Source: Vitellaria paradoxa (Eukaryota; Streptophyta; Magnoliopsida; Ericales; Sapotaceae). From it: a DNA stretch of 64,000 nt. Shown in pieces: positions 39,812 through 51,128 of this stretch. The notes beneath the pieces are model-generated. The model saw only the letters and a program-made list of their open reading frames with translations. It had not been told where the DNA came from and ran no database searches. How positions within the stretch are numbered: the stretch's first letter is position 1; each line of letters begins with the position of its first letter. The DNA lies in assembly GCA_019916065.1 (NCBI GenBank), contig CM034240.1, positions 19,887,894-19,951,893 on the forward strand, given 5' to 3'. A program made the translations under genes and the position numbers.

Positions 39812-42120
39812 CAATTCAGAATAATTTCTATACGAACAAAATTTCTTAGAAGTAAACAAATAACAAGCATAGATTATGCCTTAAAAGGTAAAAGAAAAAA
39901 TATTTGAAAATATAGTAAACCACATAAATATAGAGAAAGTAAAAGTGTTTCCTTACATGAAAATAAAAAAAAAATCGAGGCAGAGAGAACTTTGGACTAG
40001 AACAATGTACTTTTAAGAAACAATAAAAAGCTAAGTGTAGTAATAACTCAAATTGATGTGTGCGCTCGCACATTCATTTCGAAATATTTTCGTTGATGAA
40101 CAGGTGATGAAATCTGATTTTAAACTCTACAAAACATGTATATTCATTCGCAAGTGATTGAATAATTATTTGAAATAAGAAAACTCTTAATAGCAAACAG
40201 CTATTCAATGTTACAAAACAAATAACTTTATATGTAAATCGTTAAATCAATAATAGATAAAAGATAAAACAATGAAAACTAATTTTTATTGAATAAAAAT
40301 AATACTTGCATAAATCTGAAAATTCCTTTCTAAGCCTAAGCTATGAGATTAGTTAAAAGCCATGTTGAATATTTGAAACTAGGGTTTTGGAAGAGGAGAA
40401 GAAGAAAATGAGAGTGAATGAGATTCAGGATATGGGGTTCGTAGAAGAATCTGATCTGCTCCTATTTATAGATACAATCCCAGATCCAATAAAACTCTAA
40501 TTAGGCCAAAAATTACAGAAAAATCACCAAAGAAAGTTGTGCGATGGTTCGTTCGAATGGCCTCTACAAGTTCTTTTTATTTTGCTTTCGGCCAAAGTCC
40601 ATTGGAATGACTCAGCACCATTTGAATGGATTTCCACAAAAACCTAATTTTCTTCTGTTTTCTGTTCCGAATCAGTTGTTATTTGTCTTGGATGCTAAGT
40701 TATTCATCCTTTATTAGTTCTCCACCACTCCTACCAATATTCAACACTTGGTTTGGCTTTCAATCTCATCTTTTAAACTTGTTTTATCCTGAAATTAACA
40801 TCAAAGCACAAAAACAAGATCAAGTGCAAATATCCATTTGAGAGCAGTGCAATTATTTCTATAACCACATAAATACGAGTATATTAGTATTAAATAAGCA
40901 CCATTTTAGAGAATAATCACCCTCTCCTTTCCTTTTTATAAGCAAAAACCCATCATAGACCACATAATCATTTCTAAAGTGCTTTTTGTCTCACTTATGA
41001 CTGTTGCTTTACCAATTTCTAAACATCCCATTTCGGCTTTCTCTAACTAACAACTAAAACTTATATATTTCACTCTCTATATACATCTGCCCACTCTCCC
41101 TAATCAACTCTCCCCCTATGCAGACCCACTTGTCTTATTCTTTCTCTATCCTTCTGATACAAGCCCACATCTAATTACTAGTTTTTGTTATTGGACAGTT
41201 GAAATACACAATGTGACTTGGCTGATCTTTGCTATTTATGGAGTGATACCCAAACAAACTGCGAAGCACAAGAAGTCCTAGAGATGGTAGAAATTGAATG
41301 CCGCTAGATTTACATTGTCAAATATAATATAATTTGTTTTTCAGACAAATGAATGGAAATAGATGGATTACCACTGCACAAATGTTAACTTGAACCGATG
41401 TAGTAAATGGTAAGACAACTAGAAATGTACAAAAATGAAAATCCGCATCATCCTGTAAAAGAATGCATCCATTTGAAGATGTAGGAAGCAATTTAAATAG
41501 TACTGATGCAGCATGAACATTTTGATCTTCTGGCAAGCATAAACTTTGTCGACAAGACCACGAAGTTGATTGCTCCAAGTCATGAGGGAAAAAACATGCA
41601 TTTCCATTTCTGAAGATTATAAACGCAAGTTTGCAGCTCCAATATAAATGTAACCCTTCAATGGAAAAGAACCATCTCAGAATATATATTAAAATTAAAA
41701 AATGACAAAATATATGGGACTATGAATCAAGGTTTGGGCTATTATTTGGAATATGGAATTGTATTGATCCCTTCGATCTCTCCTTACATAGCATCAGAGT
41801 TTTTTTGGTGGGTATGCAAGATTTTGTTATGAAAAAAATAAGATTTACGATGTGCTTAGGACAATTCTCATGAGGGAGAACACCGCTCTACAAAGAGCAA
41901 TACACTTTAAACTACCCTACTCACAACCCAGGTGGCTAGGAAGAGAAACACTTGGACTAACCACTAATAATATTCACTTACATCCCAAGTGATTAGGTTA
42001 GAAACGGGGTCTAACTCGGCTCACTTACATCCCAAGTGATTAGGTAAGAAACAGGGTCTAACTCAGCTCTTAAAATAAAAAACTTACAATTCTAGGCCTG
42101 GACTGGAAAGCAAGAGTAAA
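39812..42120. other. Intergenic region, probable old LTR relic at 40080-40860
   Basis: No gene. On the minus strand TATAAATAGGAG (about 40461-40473) is a good TATA box. Upstream of it, in that orientation, are CATTCGAACGAACC-type and CATTCAAATGG phrases common in plant gypsy LTRs. Downstream is an AACCCTAG-containing leader. This suggests a decayed LTR or a retroelement promoter, but I see no TG...CA boundaries. 41318-41610 has short antiparallel frames without motifs. Confidence 0.35.
41975..42068. repeat. 47-bp tandem duplication
   Basis: 41975-42021 and 42022-42068 are direct copies starting CACTTACATCCCAAGTGATT, with a few substitutions. Non-coding. Confidence 0.85.
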
Positions 42121-45100
42121 CACACTACTAATAAATGACATAGTTGTACACTCGAAGGATTATGGGCTGTTTAAAGATCAAACAAGGGGATTCCAGGCCA
42201 AACACTGAAGAAAGGTCCATGAATGGGCATCCGAAGAAATTGGCAGCCCAACCCATTTTCCAAACCAATCCAAAATATCTCAACATGCCAGCCGACAAAA
42301 GAGGTGAGATAATAGGCGCCAAAGAAGACAAGAAGCTTGGAAATTTGTTGGGGTTTGCAAACAAGTGGCCATGTGTCAAAATCTAAGGGAAGGAGGTTGG
42401 GGGTCGCTGAATTGTGTAAACAACATGTGTTCCCTGCTTTTGCCGTCTGCTATGGAAGCTTGAACAAGCCATACAAAAAGCTGGAGCTGGTTTGTAAAGA
42501 AACCTATCCCCTAGTTGGAAATCCATAGCTGCTTGCAATAGCTTAACTTGATGACATGGCCTTGCCTCCGGTAACACTCAGCCACAAACACATAAATGAG
42601 CAGAGAGAAAATTAGTATCTGGTTTTGGTCTTAAAGAACAAGAACTTAACTTGGCCATCTTCGACCAAAGGCAAAAGCACTTCAACAAATGGAAGAGACA
42701 TCACCATCATCTGTTCAAGCTATAACCATAAAACTGAGTTGAAATGAACAAACAAGTTGCATTAAGCCCACCCAGTAAGAAGCTATTGCACAAGAGGCTC
42801 AAATCTGTAAATGCTAGTGAGATGAAGGTGGATATGCTTCTTGCAGACAAGAGGCCTTCACCTTGAACCTAGCTAAGCATCACAGCACCAGAAATGTAGC
42901 TCCATGACAGCAACCAAAAAGAGATCTAGGGAAACTCAAGATAAGCTATGGTTCTCACCATGAAGCTTGGCGCAAAGGGAACTGAAGAACACCCCATCTC
43001 CTCTTCAAAGCCAATGATGTTTTGGGTGGCTTCTCTGCGGTAGACAAGCCATTGTTATTCAAACTGTTATTGGAATCATGTGAACCTAGTACACACCCAA
43101 AAATCCATTCTGGTGAGAAGAAGAGGAAAAATAAGCCCTTCAAAAGCATAATAAGAAAACTGCCAAATGAATGTGGAGGTGATCGGAGAGGGTCTCAGAG
43201 GCCGTGGAATGAGGATCAGATAATCGATATGGAGGCAACATTGAGATCAAATAAGTTGATGATGATGACAAAGATGAATCAAACTGCGTAGTCATCATGA
43301 TCATGAGCCCAATTGCCAACCCTTTCCCTTTAATGCCAATGTCACAGCCGTCCTTCTTTGAATTACCATTTTGGTTTATGTTGTGCTCCATTCAATTCAA
43401 ACCCAGAAAATTAATGGTGATAAAGAATAAGAGAAATAGCAAAAACATGAATAAAAAAGAAAAAAAATGGAAGTGATGGGAAAAAGTTTTGAGAGATCCT
43501 AGTGGGTGGTAGCACTAGACAAAAAGTGAAATTCTAGGGGAAGAGTTGGGAAATGATAGAGTGAGGAGGGTGGGGTCGCTCATGTCAAGTGCACATGATA
43601 TGACTTGCCATTGATGAATTGAAGCCCACTTTAATTGCAAATTATTGTAGCCCTGGCGAGTCCAAGCTTATCCTCTTGGACTATAAATTAACTTCTCTCG
43701 TCCTCGAAGTTGTCTTTGGTCTTGCCTACCTCACAACACCCACGTCTGATTTTTATCGCTGACAATGAAACCGCTTTGAAATCCAAAATTATTTGTGTAG
43801 CACGTACAAGAGCATGGAGGAGAAAGGTAATCCTAAGTTCAAGTGGGTATTGCCATAGGGGTAATTCATTGCCCTTGTAGAGGAAGACAGTGGAGGAGGG
43901 AGCTGGGTGGAGGGAGAATAGAGGATATGGATTTTTGTAGTTGGTTAGAGAATGAGGATATAATGAAGTCGACGAGAGAGAGACTGTTGGTGGCAGCGCT
44001 GAGGAGGCACATTACCAATGTCTTATTACACACTTCTTATCGGCGTTACATGCATTACATGGTTAAGTAATTGAGGTATTTAGTCGTTACATTACAAAAT
44101 AAGGGAGGTTATTGTAAGGTTTGAATGCTGAGGATAGGTGCTTAATGTTAAGGGGAGTTTTGTGTAATTTACCCTAATCCTAATAAGTTTTTACTTATTG
44201 GAAGAAAAATTGAAGAGCCCTATTGAATTTTATATCAGTGTACTGGTCATTATATATGTGTGCGTATATATATATATATCACAAGGTATGTACCGTATGT
44301 TAATTCTGTTGGTTATTTTTTTCTTTTATATGATTTACTCACCCTCTCACTTTATGTGACATTGTTAGAACTGTAACTGTATATGCTCATGGAGTTCATC
44401 AGTGGTTATGCAATTGAGCAGCTGAAATAGATGGCAATATTTGTTGACAATTGGATTTTTTTCTTTTTTTGATAAATTGTTAGCACTAGAATTTTTTGAG
44501 TTTTTTCAAAGCATTTATTTATTTATTTATTTCCCAATCATGATGGGCTGGCTGTACAACGGGGGTTAGGCCTCTCCATATCCCTTCAAAACCAGGACTG
44601 GATTTCAGGTCACCAGTTCCATCGCCTAGCTACTTTGTACTGGCAAAGCTGGTTGGCACGGTTTCGTTCGTATCATTGTTATGCATATCATTTTATTTAA
44701 TCACATGACAAACATGTAAACAACAAGGAACTTGAAGGATGAAAAAGATTGAAGCAAATAAGTTTGGGTTCCTTCTTGCAGGGGACTTGGTGAGCTAGTA
44801 GTGGAACATTTGTGAAGATGCTGAGGGTTGCCCATCAATCAGGGTGGTTTCTTTCTTCTAATGTCCTTTTATTGTTATGTTATAGCCAAATATTTCGGGA
44901 TTTGGCCTTCATGTACCATTTGCCTTTTGGAATTGAAAACTGATGATATTTGTGTTGAAGCAATAAACAAATGGCGTTAGAAGACAACACAATTTCTTCA
45001 GTAGGTTCTTGTGTTTGCCCGTTTGTGGTGGACACTGAGGATTATTATTTTCCTCTTTGTTTTTCTGTTGAAAGTGGGGGGAATTCTGAGCTGAAAATGC

Positions 45101-45291
45101 TACTGGGCAAGATTTTGATTGTTTAGTCTCCTCTATTAAATAAAAACATTAGTTAATAATTCTATAGCTGATCAGCCTAATGGATGTGCTTTTCATTGAA
45201 AGCCAAATTGATGCTGGGATTGGGTTTCTGCTGTCAATTATGTTTTTGAACCATGGAACAGAGGAGGTTTGGCGGGCATCTACTACAGTTC

Positions 45292-45322
<31 letters not shown>

Positions 45323-46100
45323 GGGTTTCTGGTCGGATTATTATTTTGAGTAAATTGGTTGTATTATAATTGTTATTATTTTGGTCACTAGTTGGAAGGT
45401 TATTGCTGCCTTCTTTGAGACCAAATTCCCATTATTAGGAAAGATTTTTGGGGGGGGGGGGGGTAATTGTACTCATCCCGTTATGGTTTGATTAGAAAAT
45501 GCATGTCTAGTAGTGGAAAATGGCCGCTGGTCGGCTCTGCTCTGGATGGTCCGCCTCCCTTTCGAGCTGGGTTGGATTGGGAGATCCGTCTTCACTGACC
45601 CTTTTTTAATATTTTTAATTTTTTTATTTAATTGGCGGACGGGCTAGTTGTTGGGTCTTGGGCGGGAAATGGTAGTCCAAGCTGTGATTCGGGTCATTCG
45701 AACCGAATCTGTGCCCCGAGTCATTTACATCACTACGTGTGTCCCATGTGGTTTGACTAGAAATCCTAGCCCGTTGTGGTGAAGAAGCGAGCATATAATC
45801 AATCCCCTCATGCACACGTAATGCTTGCTTTATTACCCCTCCCCCGCCCCCTCTCTTTTTTGTGTTGTTGTTGTTGATGTTCAACTAAAGAAGGGTCGTT
45901 CATTGGTTGCATTTTGCGTGGCTACGATATCTTTCTAAAATAATGATAATTTTGGTTCTGATGAGTTTATTGCGTATACACAGTTTCTATTGTTATTTAA
46001 AAAAAATAATAATTATATAAAATTAATTAATGACAATTTTTTTTTTTTGGGGCGGGGGGAGAGAAGATTTGGGTTGTGTTAAATTTATTAGATATTACAC
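42120..46100. other. Mixed-composition region without a supported gene
   Basis: GC content at 42120-43600 is higher than in the flanks, and several short frames exist on both strands (42144-42386, 43022-43291, 43140-43391, 43843-44070). None has family motifs, splice-linked continuation or one-strand coding bias; a non-coding RNA or a decayed gene is possible. 44085-44172 resembles one arm of the Mutator-like element at 46110-47403 (AAAATAAGGGAGG, then a TGTGTAATTTACCC end). 44520-44680 is a GC-richer patch of unknown nature. 45300-45320 and 45450-45462 are T and G homopolymer runs. Confidence 0.4.
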
Positions 46101-46387
46101 TTTGGCAGTGGATAAATTATACCAAGACCCCCAAACATTTAGGTGATTACATATGGATCCCTTCAATATTTAAAAATTATAAACATTAGCTTTATTTTGA
46201 AATGCTTGTAACAATTGACTCTTTTCCGTTAAATTTGACACTAATTTCGTTAGATTTTTTTGTTATAAAAACAAATTTACCCTTAATTAAATTAATTAAT
46301 CACAAAAAACAAATTCTCTTTCCTTCCTTCTCTCTAATGTAAATAAAACTCACTCTCTCTCTCTCTCTCTCTCTCTCTTTACCCCTA

Positions 46388-46478
46388 AACGAGCTCGATA
46401 AGAAGCTTAAGGTCCTTGAGCTCAAATATTCTAATTTGAAGAACGCGGTGAAGGTCGCGAAGCTTGACTTTCATATCG
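46388..46478 (+). pseudogene. Gene-like fragment 1 inside the Mutator-like element
   Basis: An open stretch reads NELDKKLKVLELKYSNLKNA followed by VKVAKLDFHI, a heptad-like helical segment. Right after it the sequence CGGTTATCCATTTGCAG resembles the tail of an intron. The source protein is not recognised. Its GC content and codon texture differ from the AT-rich arms, consistent with capture from a host gene. Confidence 0.45.
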
Positions 46479-46898
46479 GTTATCCATTTGCAGGGGAAGC
46501 TAATTCAAATGGGTTTTTTTCCTAATTCAAATGGGTTTTGATACGATGACTCGTCTTCCTCAAATTGATATACCAGATAAACCAAACAAATAGAGTAAAA
46601 AAAAAAAAAATTGAAATCATATCGTGTTTCAATAAATATATAGACAAAACAAATAGAAATAAGGAAATACAAAGATTGAAAATGGATTGAAAAATATTGT
46701 CAATTAAGATAGACTTGAAAAGATGAAGAAGCACTGGTTCAAAATTGAAAACTAATCCTTTTACACAAAATACCTTTAAATTTTATTCAAATGTCCAAGT
46801 TAAAACTCAAGTTATGAGGACTAGAATCTCACTGGTGTCGTCAAATCGGAGCTTTTTCAACCCTTCTTGGCATTAAGATTTGCTATTCATTGTTGCAG

Positions 46899-47083
46899 AG
46901 CCATTTGAAGATTGTTTTGATTTTTGTTGAGGATCGAATTGGTCCTAATCAGGATGAGGTCGAGAGGAGGGCTCTTCTTCTAGTGACAGCGATTGAAAGA
47001 CAACCTGACAATAAACCCGTGAACTCCAGGTGGTTTAACCCCAACGTTTACTTCAACAATGGCCCGAATCGAAAGCAGTGGCG
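46899..47083 (+). pseudogene. Exon-like gene fragment 2 inside the Mutator-like element
   Basis: 185 bp open throughout in one frame (about 61 residues, starting SHLKIVLIFVEDRIGPNQDE, with NSRWFNPNVYFNNGPNRKQW near the end). It is preceded by TTCATTGTTGCAG (a good acceptor) and followed by GTAAGA (a good donor). It therefore looks like an internal exon lifted with its intron edges. I do not recognise the protein family. The element's arms flank it on both sides, so it is not a free-standing gene. Confidence 0.55.
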
Positions 47084-47412
47084 GTAAGATTTGGATCTTG
47101 GATTCATCTCTGAGCCTCGAATTTTGGTCTCGCTTGATGAGAATTTATCTCCTTTCATATGCTTATATATATATATATACATATATATAAATTTATATTT
47201 ATTTTATTTGTAGTTAATCTAATTAAATTAAGAGTAAAATTATTTTTACAATAAAAAAATTAACGGAGTTAGGGTCAAATTTAACGAAAGGGTTGAGGTG
47301 TTATAAACATTTCAAAATAAGGGAGGTATTTATAATTTTTAAATGTTAAGAAGGTCTATGTGTAATTATGCAAACGTTCAAGAGATCTGGATGTAATTTA
47401 TCCTTTGACATT

Positions 47413-50140
47413 TTATTCCAAACATTAAGATGATGTGTTCACTTGTTACCGAGATTATATTATGTGATTTGTTGTTAAACTATAATGCGATAATGTATAA
47501 TTACAATGTTAGATGATTAGAATATTTGGAATATATTATAATAAGCATATTTAACTAAAATTATGTAATTATTACTGTAACATCATTTTAGTGTCGCAGT
47601 TTCTCGTTTTATTTTTTATATAGTATTTTTTAGAGCAGGATTACAACCCCCATCCCCAAAGATATTTTTAAATATATAATATTTTTTGGTAACGTTTGGA
47701 GTGATAAAAAAAAAAAAAGAAAAAACAAGAAAAAATATGGTCTGAGATAACTTTTAGCGTTTGGTGTTTTTAACCCAAATTATATTTTTCGGAGATGAAT
47801 AGTGTAACTTTTAGACTTTTATGGTAACAAGTTAGATAGAGAAATTGTGGGAATAATTTTTTTGGTTTCGTTATTACATATTTATGTTATAATTTTTTTA
47901 AAAAAATTATTGAATTTTTTGACTTCTGCATGAAAAAGTTAAAAAAAGAAATCATTAGAATTCACGGATTTGAGTTAGATTCGTTGAAATATATTGAAAA
48001 GTTATTAGAATTTATAAAAAATTTATTAGGATTTGTTAAAAAAGTATTGAGGTTTGTAAAAATTTGTAGGGATATATAAATATATATAAAAACTTATAGA
48101 GATTGAAATATGTGATGATTAAAATTTGTTAGAGAATTTTAAAAATTTTTAAAAATTTTCAGAGATATTTTTTAATTTTTAGCGAACCAAAAGCTACATC
48201 TAAAAGCATAATCACAATCCCATCCCCCGAAGATATTTTTGCGAAGGACTAGCCTTTCGTTTGTTGGGTGATTAGGGTACTTGCTGATGATAAAAAAGAG
48301 AGCTGTGAAAAATTGTATACAAGTTATTGTTATTACTATTATTCTTATTATTAGAGTACTATCAATTTTTTTTTTATTTAAAGAAAAAAGAAGTCGAATT
48401 ATGAGTGCATTTGAAATTATATAAAATTGTAAAAGTTAATATCTTATATTTTGTGTAATGAGTAGAGAATTTAAATTTTATTATCTCATAATTCGTATTT
48501 ATAGAATTTTGTATTATTTTGTATTGACTCCGAACGTTATCTATATTGCTTGAGTAATATATATATATATATATATATATTTCTGCTGGAACAAAACACT
48601 TAATATCATGCGCATGGGTAATCATACATTAACGTTAATAAAAAAAAAAACAAAATTCCGGTAATATCATTTGTCAGAGAAGAAAAAGAATTGAAAATTC
48701 ACTATTCCCAAACCAGAATACGGTGGGTTCCACTTTTGAATATCTACTGATGTCATGTTCTTGTTTCTACTACAAGATCCAATGAAGAAGTGCGACGCAA
48801 GGCCATTCATTGAGTTTGACGAATCTCCAGTGGTTTGTTTAATTGGAGTTGAGCTTCTTGCTTCCATCAGCTGCCTCCCCCTGCAAGTGTGTGATCGAGC
48901 ACAGCAACAACCCACAAAAAAAAAAGAAAAAAAAAAAAAAAAAAAGAAAAAAAAAAGCTATATCTACAGTTAGATTAAAGAAATTGAAGAGAACTGCTAC
49001 ATAATACAAACATGGCTGCATTTTTCTTTTTCCTTAATTATCTAATGAGGTCGAGACTTTATGAGGTAGCCATTTTCATAAAAAAGTGACTTAAATAAGT
49101 ATAAGAATAGAGAAAAAAAATTTAAAATAAAGCGTAATGTTAAGGTCAATTGCACTTGTTGTGACAGGTTTCAATCTGCACCATTGATCTGAGTCCATTT
49201 AGATGGACGGTAGAGAACGATGAATTCCGAACCAACCATTGTTCTTTTAACATCCTTCTTGAATGAAAAAAAAAAAAAAAAAAATAAATACCAAAACCAA
49301 ATGTGTTCGCATAATAACGATGGGCCATTTTTATTGGGAAAAAGCGACTCGCGAGTTTTAGGAAACGTTGGAAAGATAAGGGACTATTTTGGACCGTCAA
49401 AAAGTATTAAGAAAAAATTAAAAAATATAATGCATTAAATATCTTTTGAAAAATTTATTAAAATTCATCAAAAATTCCGTTCAAACAAGGTGTTAGAGGA
49501 ACGTTCGAACCGACTAGAAGGAAAAAAGCAACAAATGTGTTAGGTGTTTTTTTTGTGGGTCGCATTTCTCAAGTACAACAAAAGTTAAAATCGTTGGAAT
49601 GGTAACAAAGAATTTGTTTCAACGGATTTGAAAAAAAATTCATAAGAAATCGTCTCCAGGTTAAAATCGATTTTTAGGTTTGGACAACACAACAGGTTGA
49701 CAGTTGTGCAGATGGTCATTCATGCACGTACCACGAAATCGATAAAATTTAAAAAAATATTAATAATTTTTTGTATCTTTTGATCACTTTAATAAGTTTT
49801 TGCCCTACCAAACAGTCCCAAAAAGTTAAGAAAAGTTGGATGCATTAATTACTTTTTACGTTTGAAAGGTAAATTCAAAATTTTTAACATAATTCGTTCG
49901 AATTGAATTCATCAATCCGTTCAAAAAGATAGAAATTGAGAAATATTGATGAAAATTGACAAAAATTTGCAAGAGGGTGAAATAAACGGAAGATAAGTGT
50001 GTGCCGTAAACACAAACATTAAGATAATTATAATAAGGGCATAGGACAATGCATAAAATGAAACTTTTAGTAGTAATAATAAAAATAAAACAGATGTTAC
50101 CGCAAATTATGTGCTGTACGAATGTACGTATGTGTGTGCT
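47413..50140. other. Intergenic region with MITE-like and microsatellite sequence
   Basis: 47690-48210 begins CGTTTGGAGTGATAAAAAAA and contains repeated TTAGAATTTATAAAAAATTT phrases, so it is MITE-like. 48555-48581 is (AT)n. 48667-48915 carries short antiparallel frames of near-normal GC content without motifs; it may be an exon relic, not called. 48915-48956 and 49267-49283 are A-runs. 49440-49990 has several CGTTCAAA/CGTTCGAA phrases like those of the dispersed repeat family at 18660 and 27635. The MIR319-like transcript presumably starts in 49990-50140. Confidence 0.45.
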
Positions 50141-50144
50141 CTAA

Positions 50145-50509
50145 GGGGGAGCTCCCTTCAGTCCAATAAGCGGGTGAAGTAAACGGAAGGAGTTGCTCCC
50201 ACATCATGCACTCGGCTAAACTTACCATTTCACTTCATTCATTCTCGATCAATCTCAATCTTCCCCCCTTTCCACTCATGCATGCATCTACTGATGGTGA
50301 TGATTCTATATATATCCCCTCTCCACTCATGCATGCCTCTACTGATGGTGATGATTCTATATATATATATATATATATTTCCATACCCATCATATGTATA
50401 CATCTCAAATTGTAGCAGTTCGAAAATACTAAGCATAACCAAGTTGCATGAGATGGCAGCTCTGTCCGCACCTCAGCCCTCGTTATTGGACTGAAAGGAG
50501 CTCCTCACC
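50145..50509 (+). ncRNA. MIR319: MIR319-type microRNA precursor hairpin
   Basis: The 5' arm GAGCTCCCTTCAGTCCAATAA (50149-50169) pairs with the 3' arm at 50483-50503 over 21 bp, with a single C/A mismatch (50156 with 50496). The 3' arm contains TTGGACTGAAAGGAGCTCCT (50486-50505). This equals the miR319 guide except A instead of G at position 11. Pairing resumes further in: GGAGTTGCTCCCACATCATG near 50203 opposes GTTGCATGAGATGGCAGCTC near 50450. This second duplex is also a feature of the long, loop-to-base processed MIR319/159 hairpins. The terminal part is lengthened by a 51-bp duplication. The family guides cleavage of TCP transcription-factor mRNAs (leaf growth, jasmonate synthesis). It may be active or decaying. 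Confidence 0.82.
50272..50380. repeat. 51-bp tandem duplication and (AT)n in the MIR319 hairpin loop
   Basis: CCACTCATGCATGC[A/C]TCTACTGATGGTGATGATTC, read as two adjoining blocks, occurs at 50272 and again at 50323, each copy running into TATATATAT; the second tract is longer (about 50359-50380). The duplication sits in the loop side of the hairpin, so it lengthens the precursor without touching the guide duplex. Confidence 0.9.
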
Positions 50510-50742
50510 TTGCTGGCTCTCTCTCTCTCTTCCCCCCCACCCCTCTGAGTTTTGTGGGCAATGTTCCTCTCCCTCCTGCTGTGGTTTTTTTTATACTACC
50601 CCTGTCAAACTTAATCAGTAAATTAAATCTTTATTTCAAACAAGTTAAAGAGTATAAACCTTATCTCTGCCAACATTAAAAAAAAAAATAATTAGATAAA
50701 AAAAAAAACAAAATTTCATTAAGTAAGGAAAATGATTCGTGC

Positions 50743-51010
50743 AGGAATCTCTCTCTTTCTTTTCATTTTTAACATTTTGGGAGCGTCAGAGTTATTGTAC
50801 TAGAGATCTCTCTCTTTCTTTTCATTTTTAACATCTAGGGAGCGCCAGGGTTATAGTACCAGAGAGATCTCTTTCTTTCTTTTCACTTTTAACATTTTAG
50901 GAGTCTTTGTTTTCGCTTTCAACATTGAGGGTGTCAGAGTTATTCTAGGGATCTTTTTCTTTCTTTATCACTTTTGACAGTAATTTAGGGTGCCAGGGGT
51001 TATTCCCTAT
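50743..51010. repeat. About 60-bp imperfect tandem repeat downstream of the MIR319 hairpin
   Basis: The phrase ATCTCTCTCTTTCTTTTCA followed by TTTTTAACATTT-GGGAG and CAGAGTTATTGTAC recurs four to five times (starts near 50744, 50804, 50866, 50900 and 50949). Pyrimidine-rich, non-coding. Confidence 0.8.
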
Positions 51011-51090
51011 CAGTAAAGTTTTTGGACCTTGCTCCTGGATACGCATCCATCACCCAATATCTTTCATCAAGCCCCGATGCTCCACTTGGC

Positions 51091-51128
<38 letters not shown>

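Larger units (their letters stand above)
46110..47403. mobile_element. Mutator-like element with long terminal inverted repeats and captured gene-like fragments (Pack-MULE candidate)
   Basis: The left arm (46110-46312) starting GGATAAATTATACC and the right arm (about 47190-47403) ending GTAATTTATCC are inverted copies of each other for about 200 bp. Shared blocks include ATTTAAAAATTATAAA, TTATTTTGAAATG and CGTTAAATTTGAC. The flanks 46101-46109 (TTTGGCAGT) and 47404-47412 (TTTGACATT) agree at 7 of 9 bases, fitting the 9-bp target duplication of Mutator-like elements. No transposase frame is present. The interior (46380-47100) is richer in GC and contains two gene-like fragments, listed separately. 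Confidence 0.82.

Noticed and set aside
44520..44680. tRNA-derived SINE
   Set aside because: The patch has GC-richer sequence and a GGTTAGGCC-like start, but no convincing A and B boxes at the right spacing, no tail and no target duplication.
45624..45884. 86-codon minus-strand protein starting with Asn and Gly runs
   Set aside because: The runs come from simple repeats (GTT and C tracts) and the rest has no recognisable motif.
48667..48973. Antiparallel frames with Cys-rich or EFDES-type stretches
   Set aside because: No family motif; two opposite frames cover the same DNA and end in A-runs. An exon relic is possible but not supported.
50149..50505. MIR159 rather than MIR319
   Set aside because: The guide reads TTGGACTGAA, as in miR319; miR159 has TTTGGATTGAA. 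The star arm CTTCAGTCCAA also matches miR319.
51094..51125. Tail of a processed pseudogene or SINE
   Set aside because: A 32-base A run, but no duplicated flank (TATGGACGAGC is not repeated upstream) and no recognisable upstream body.
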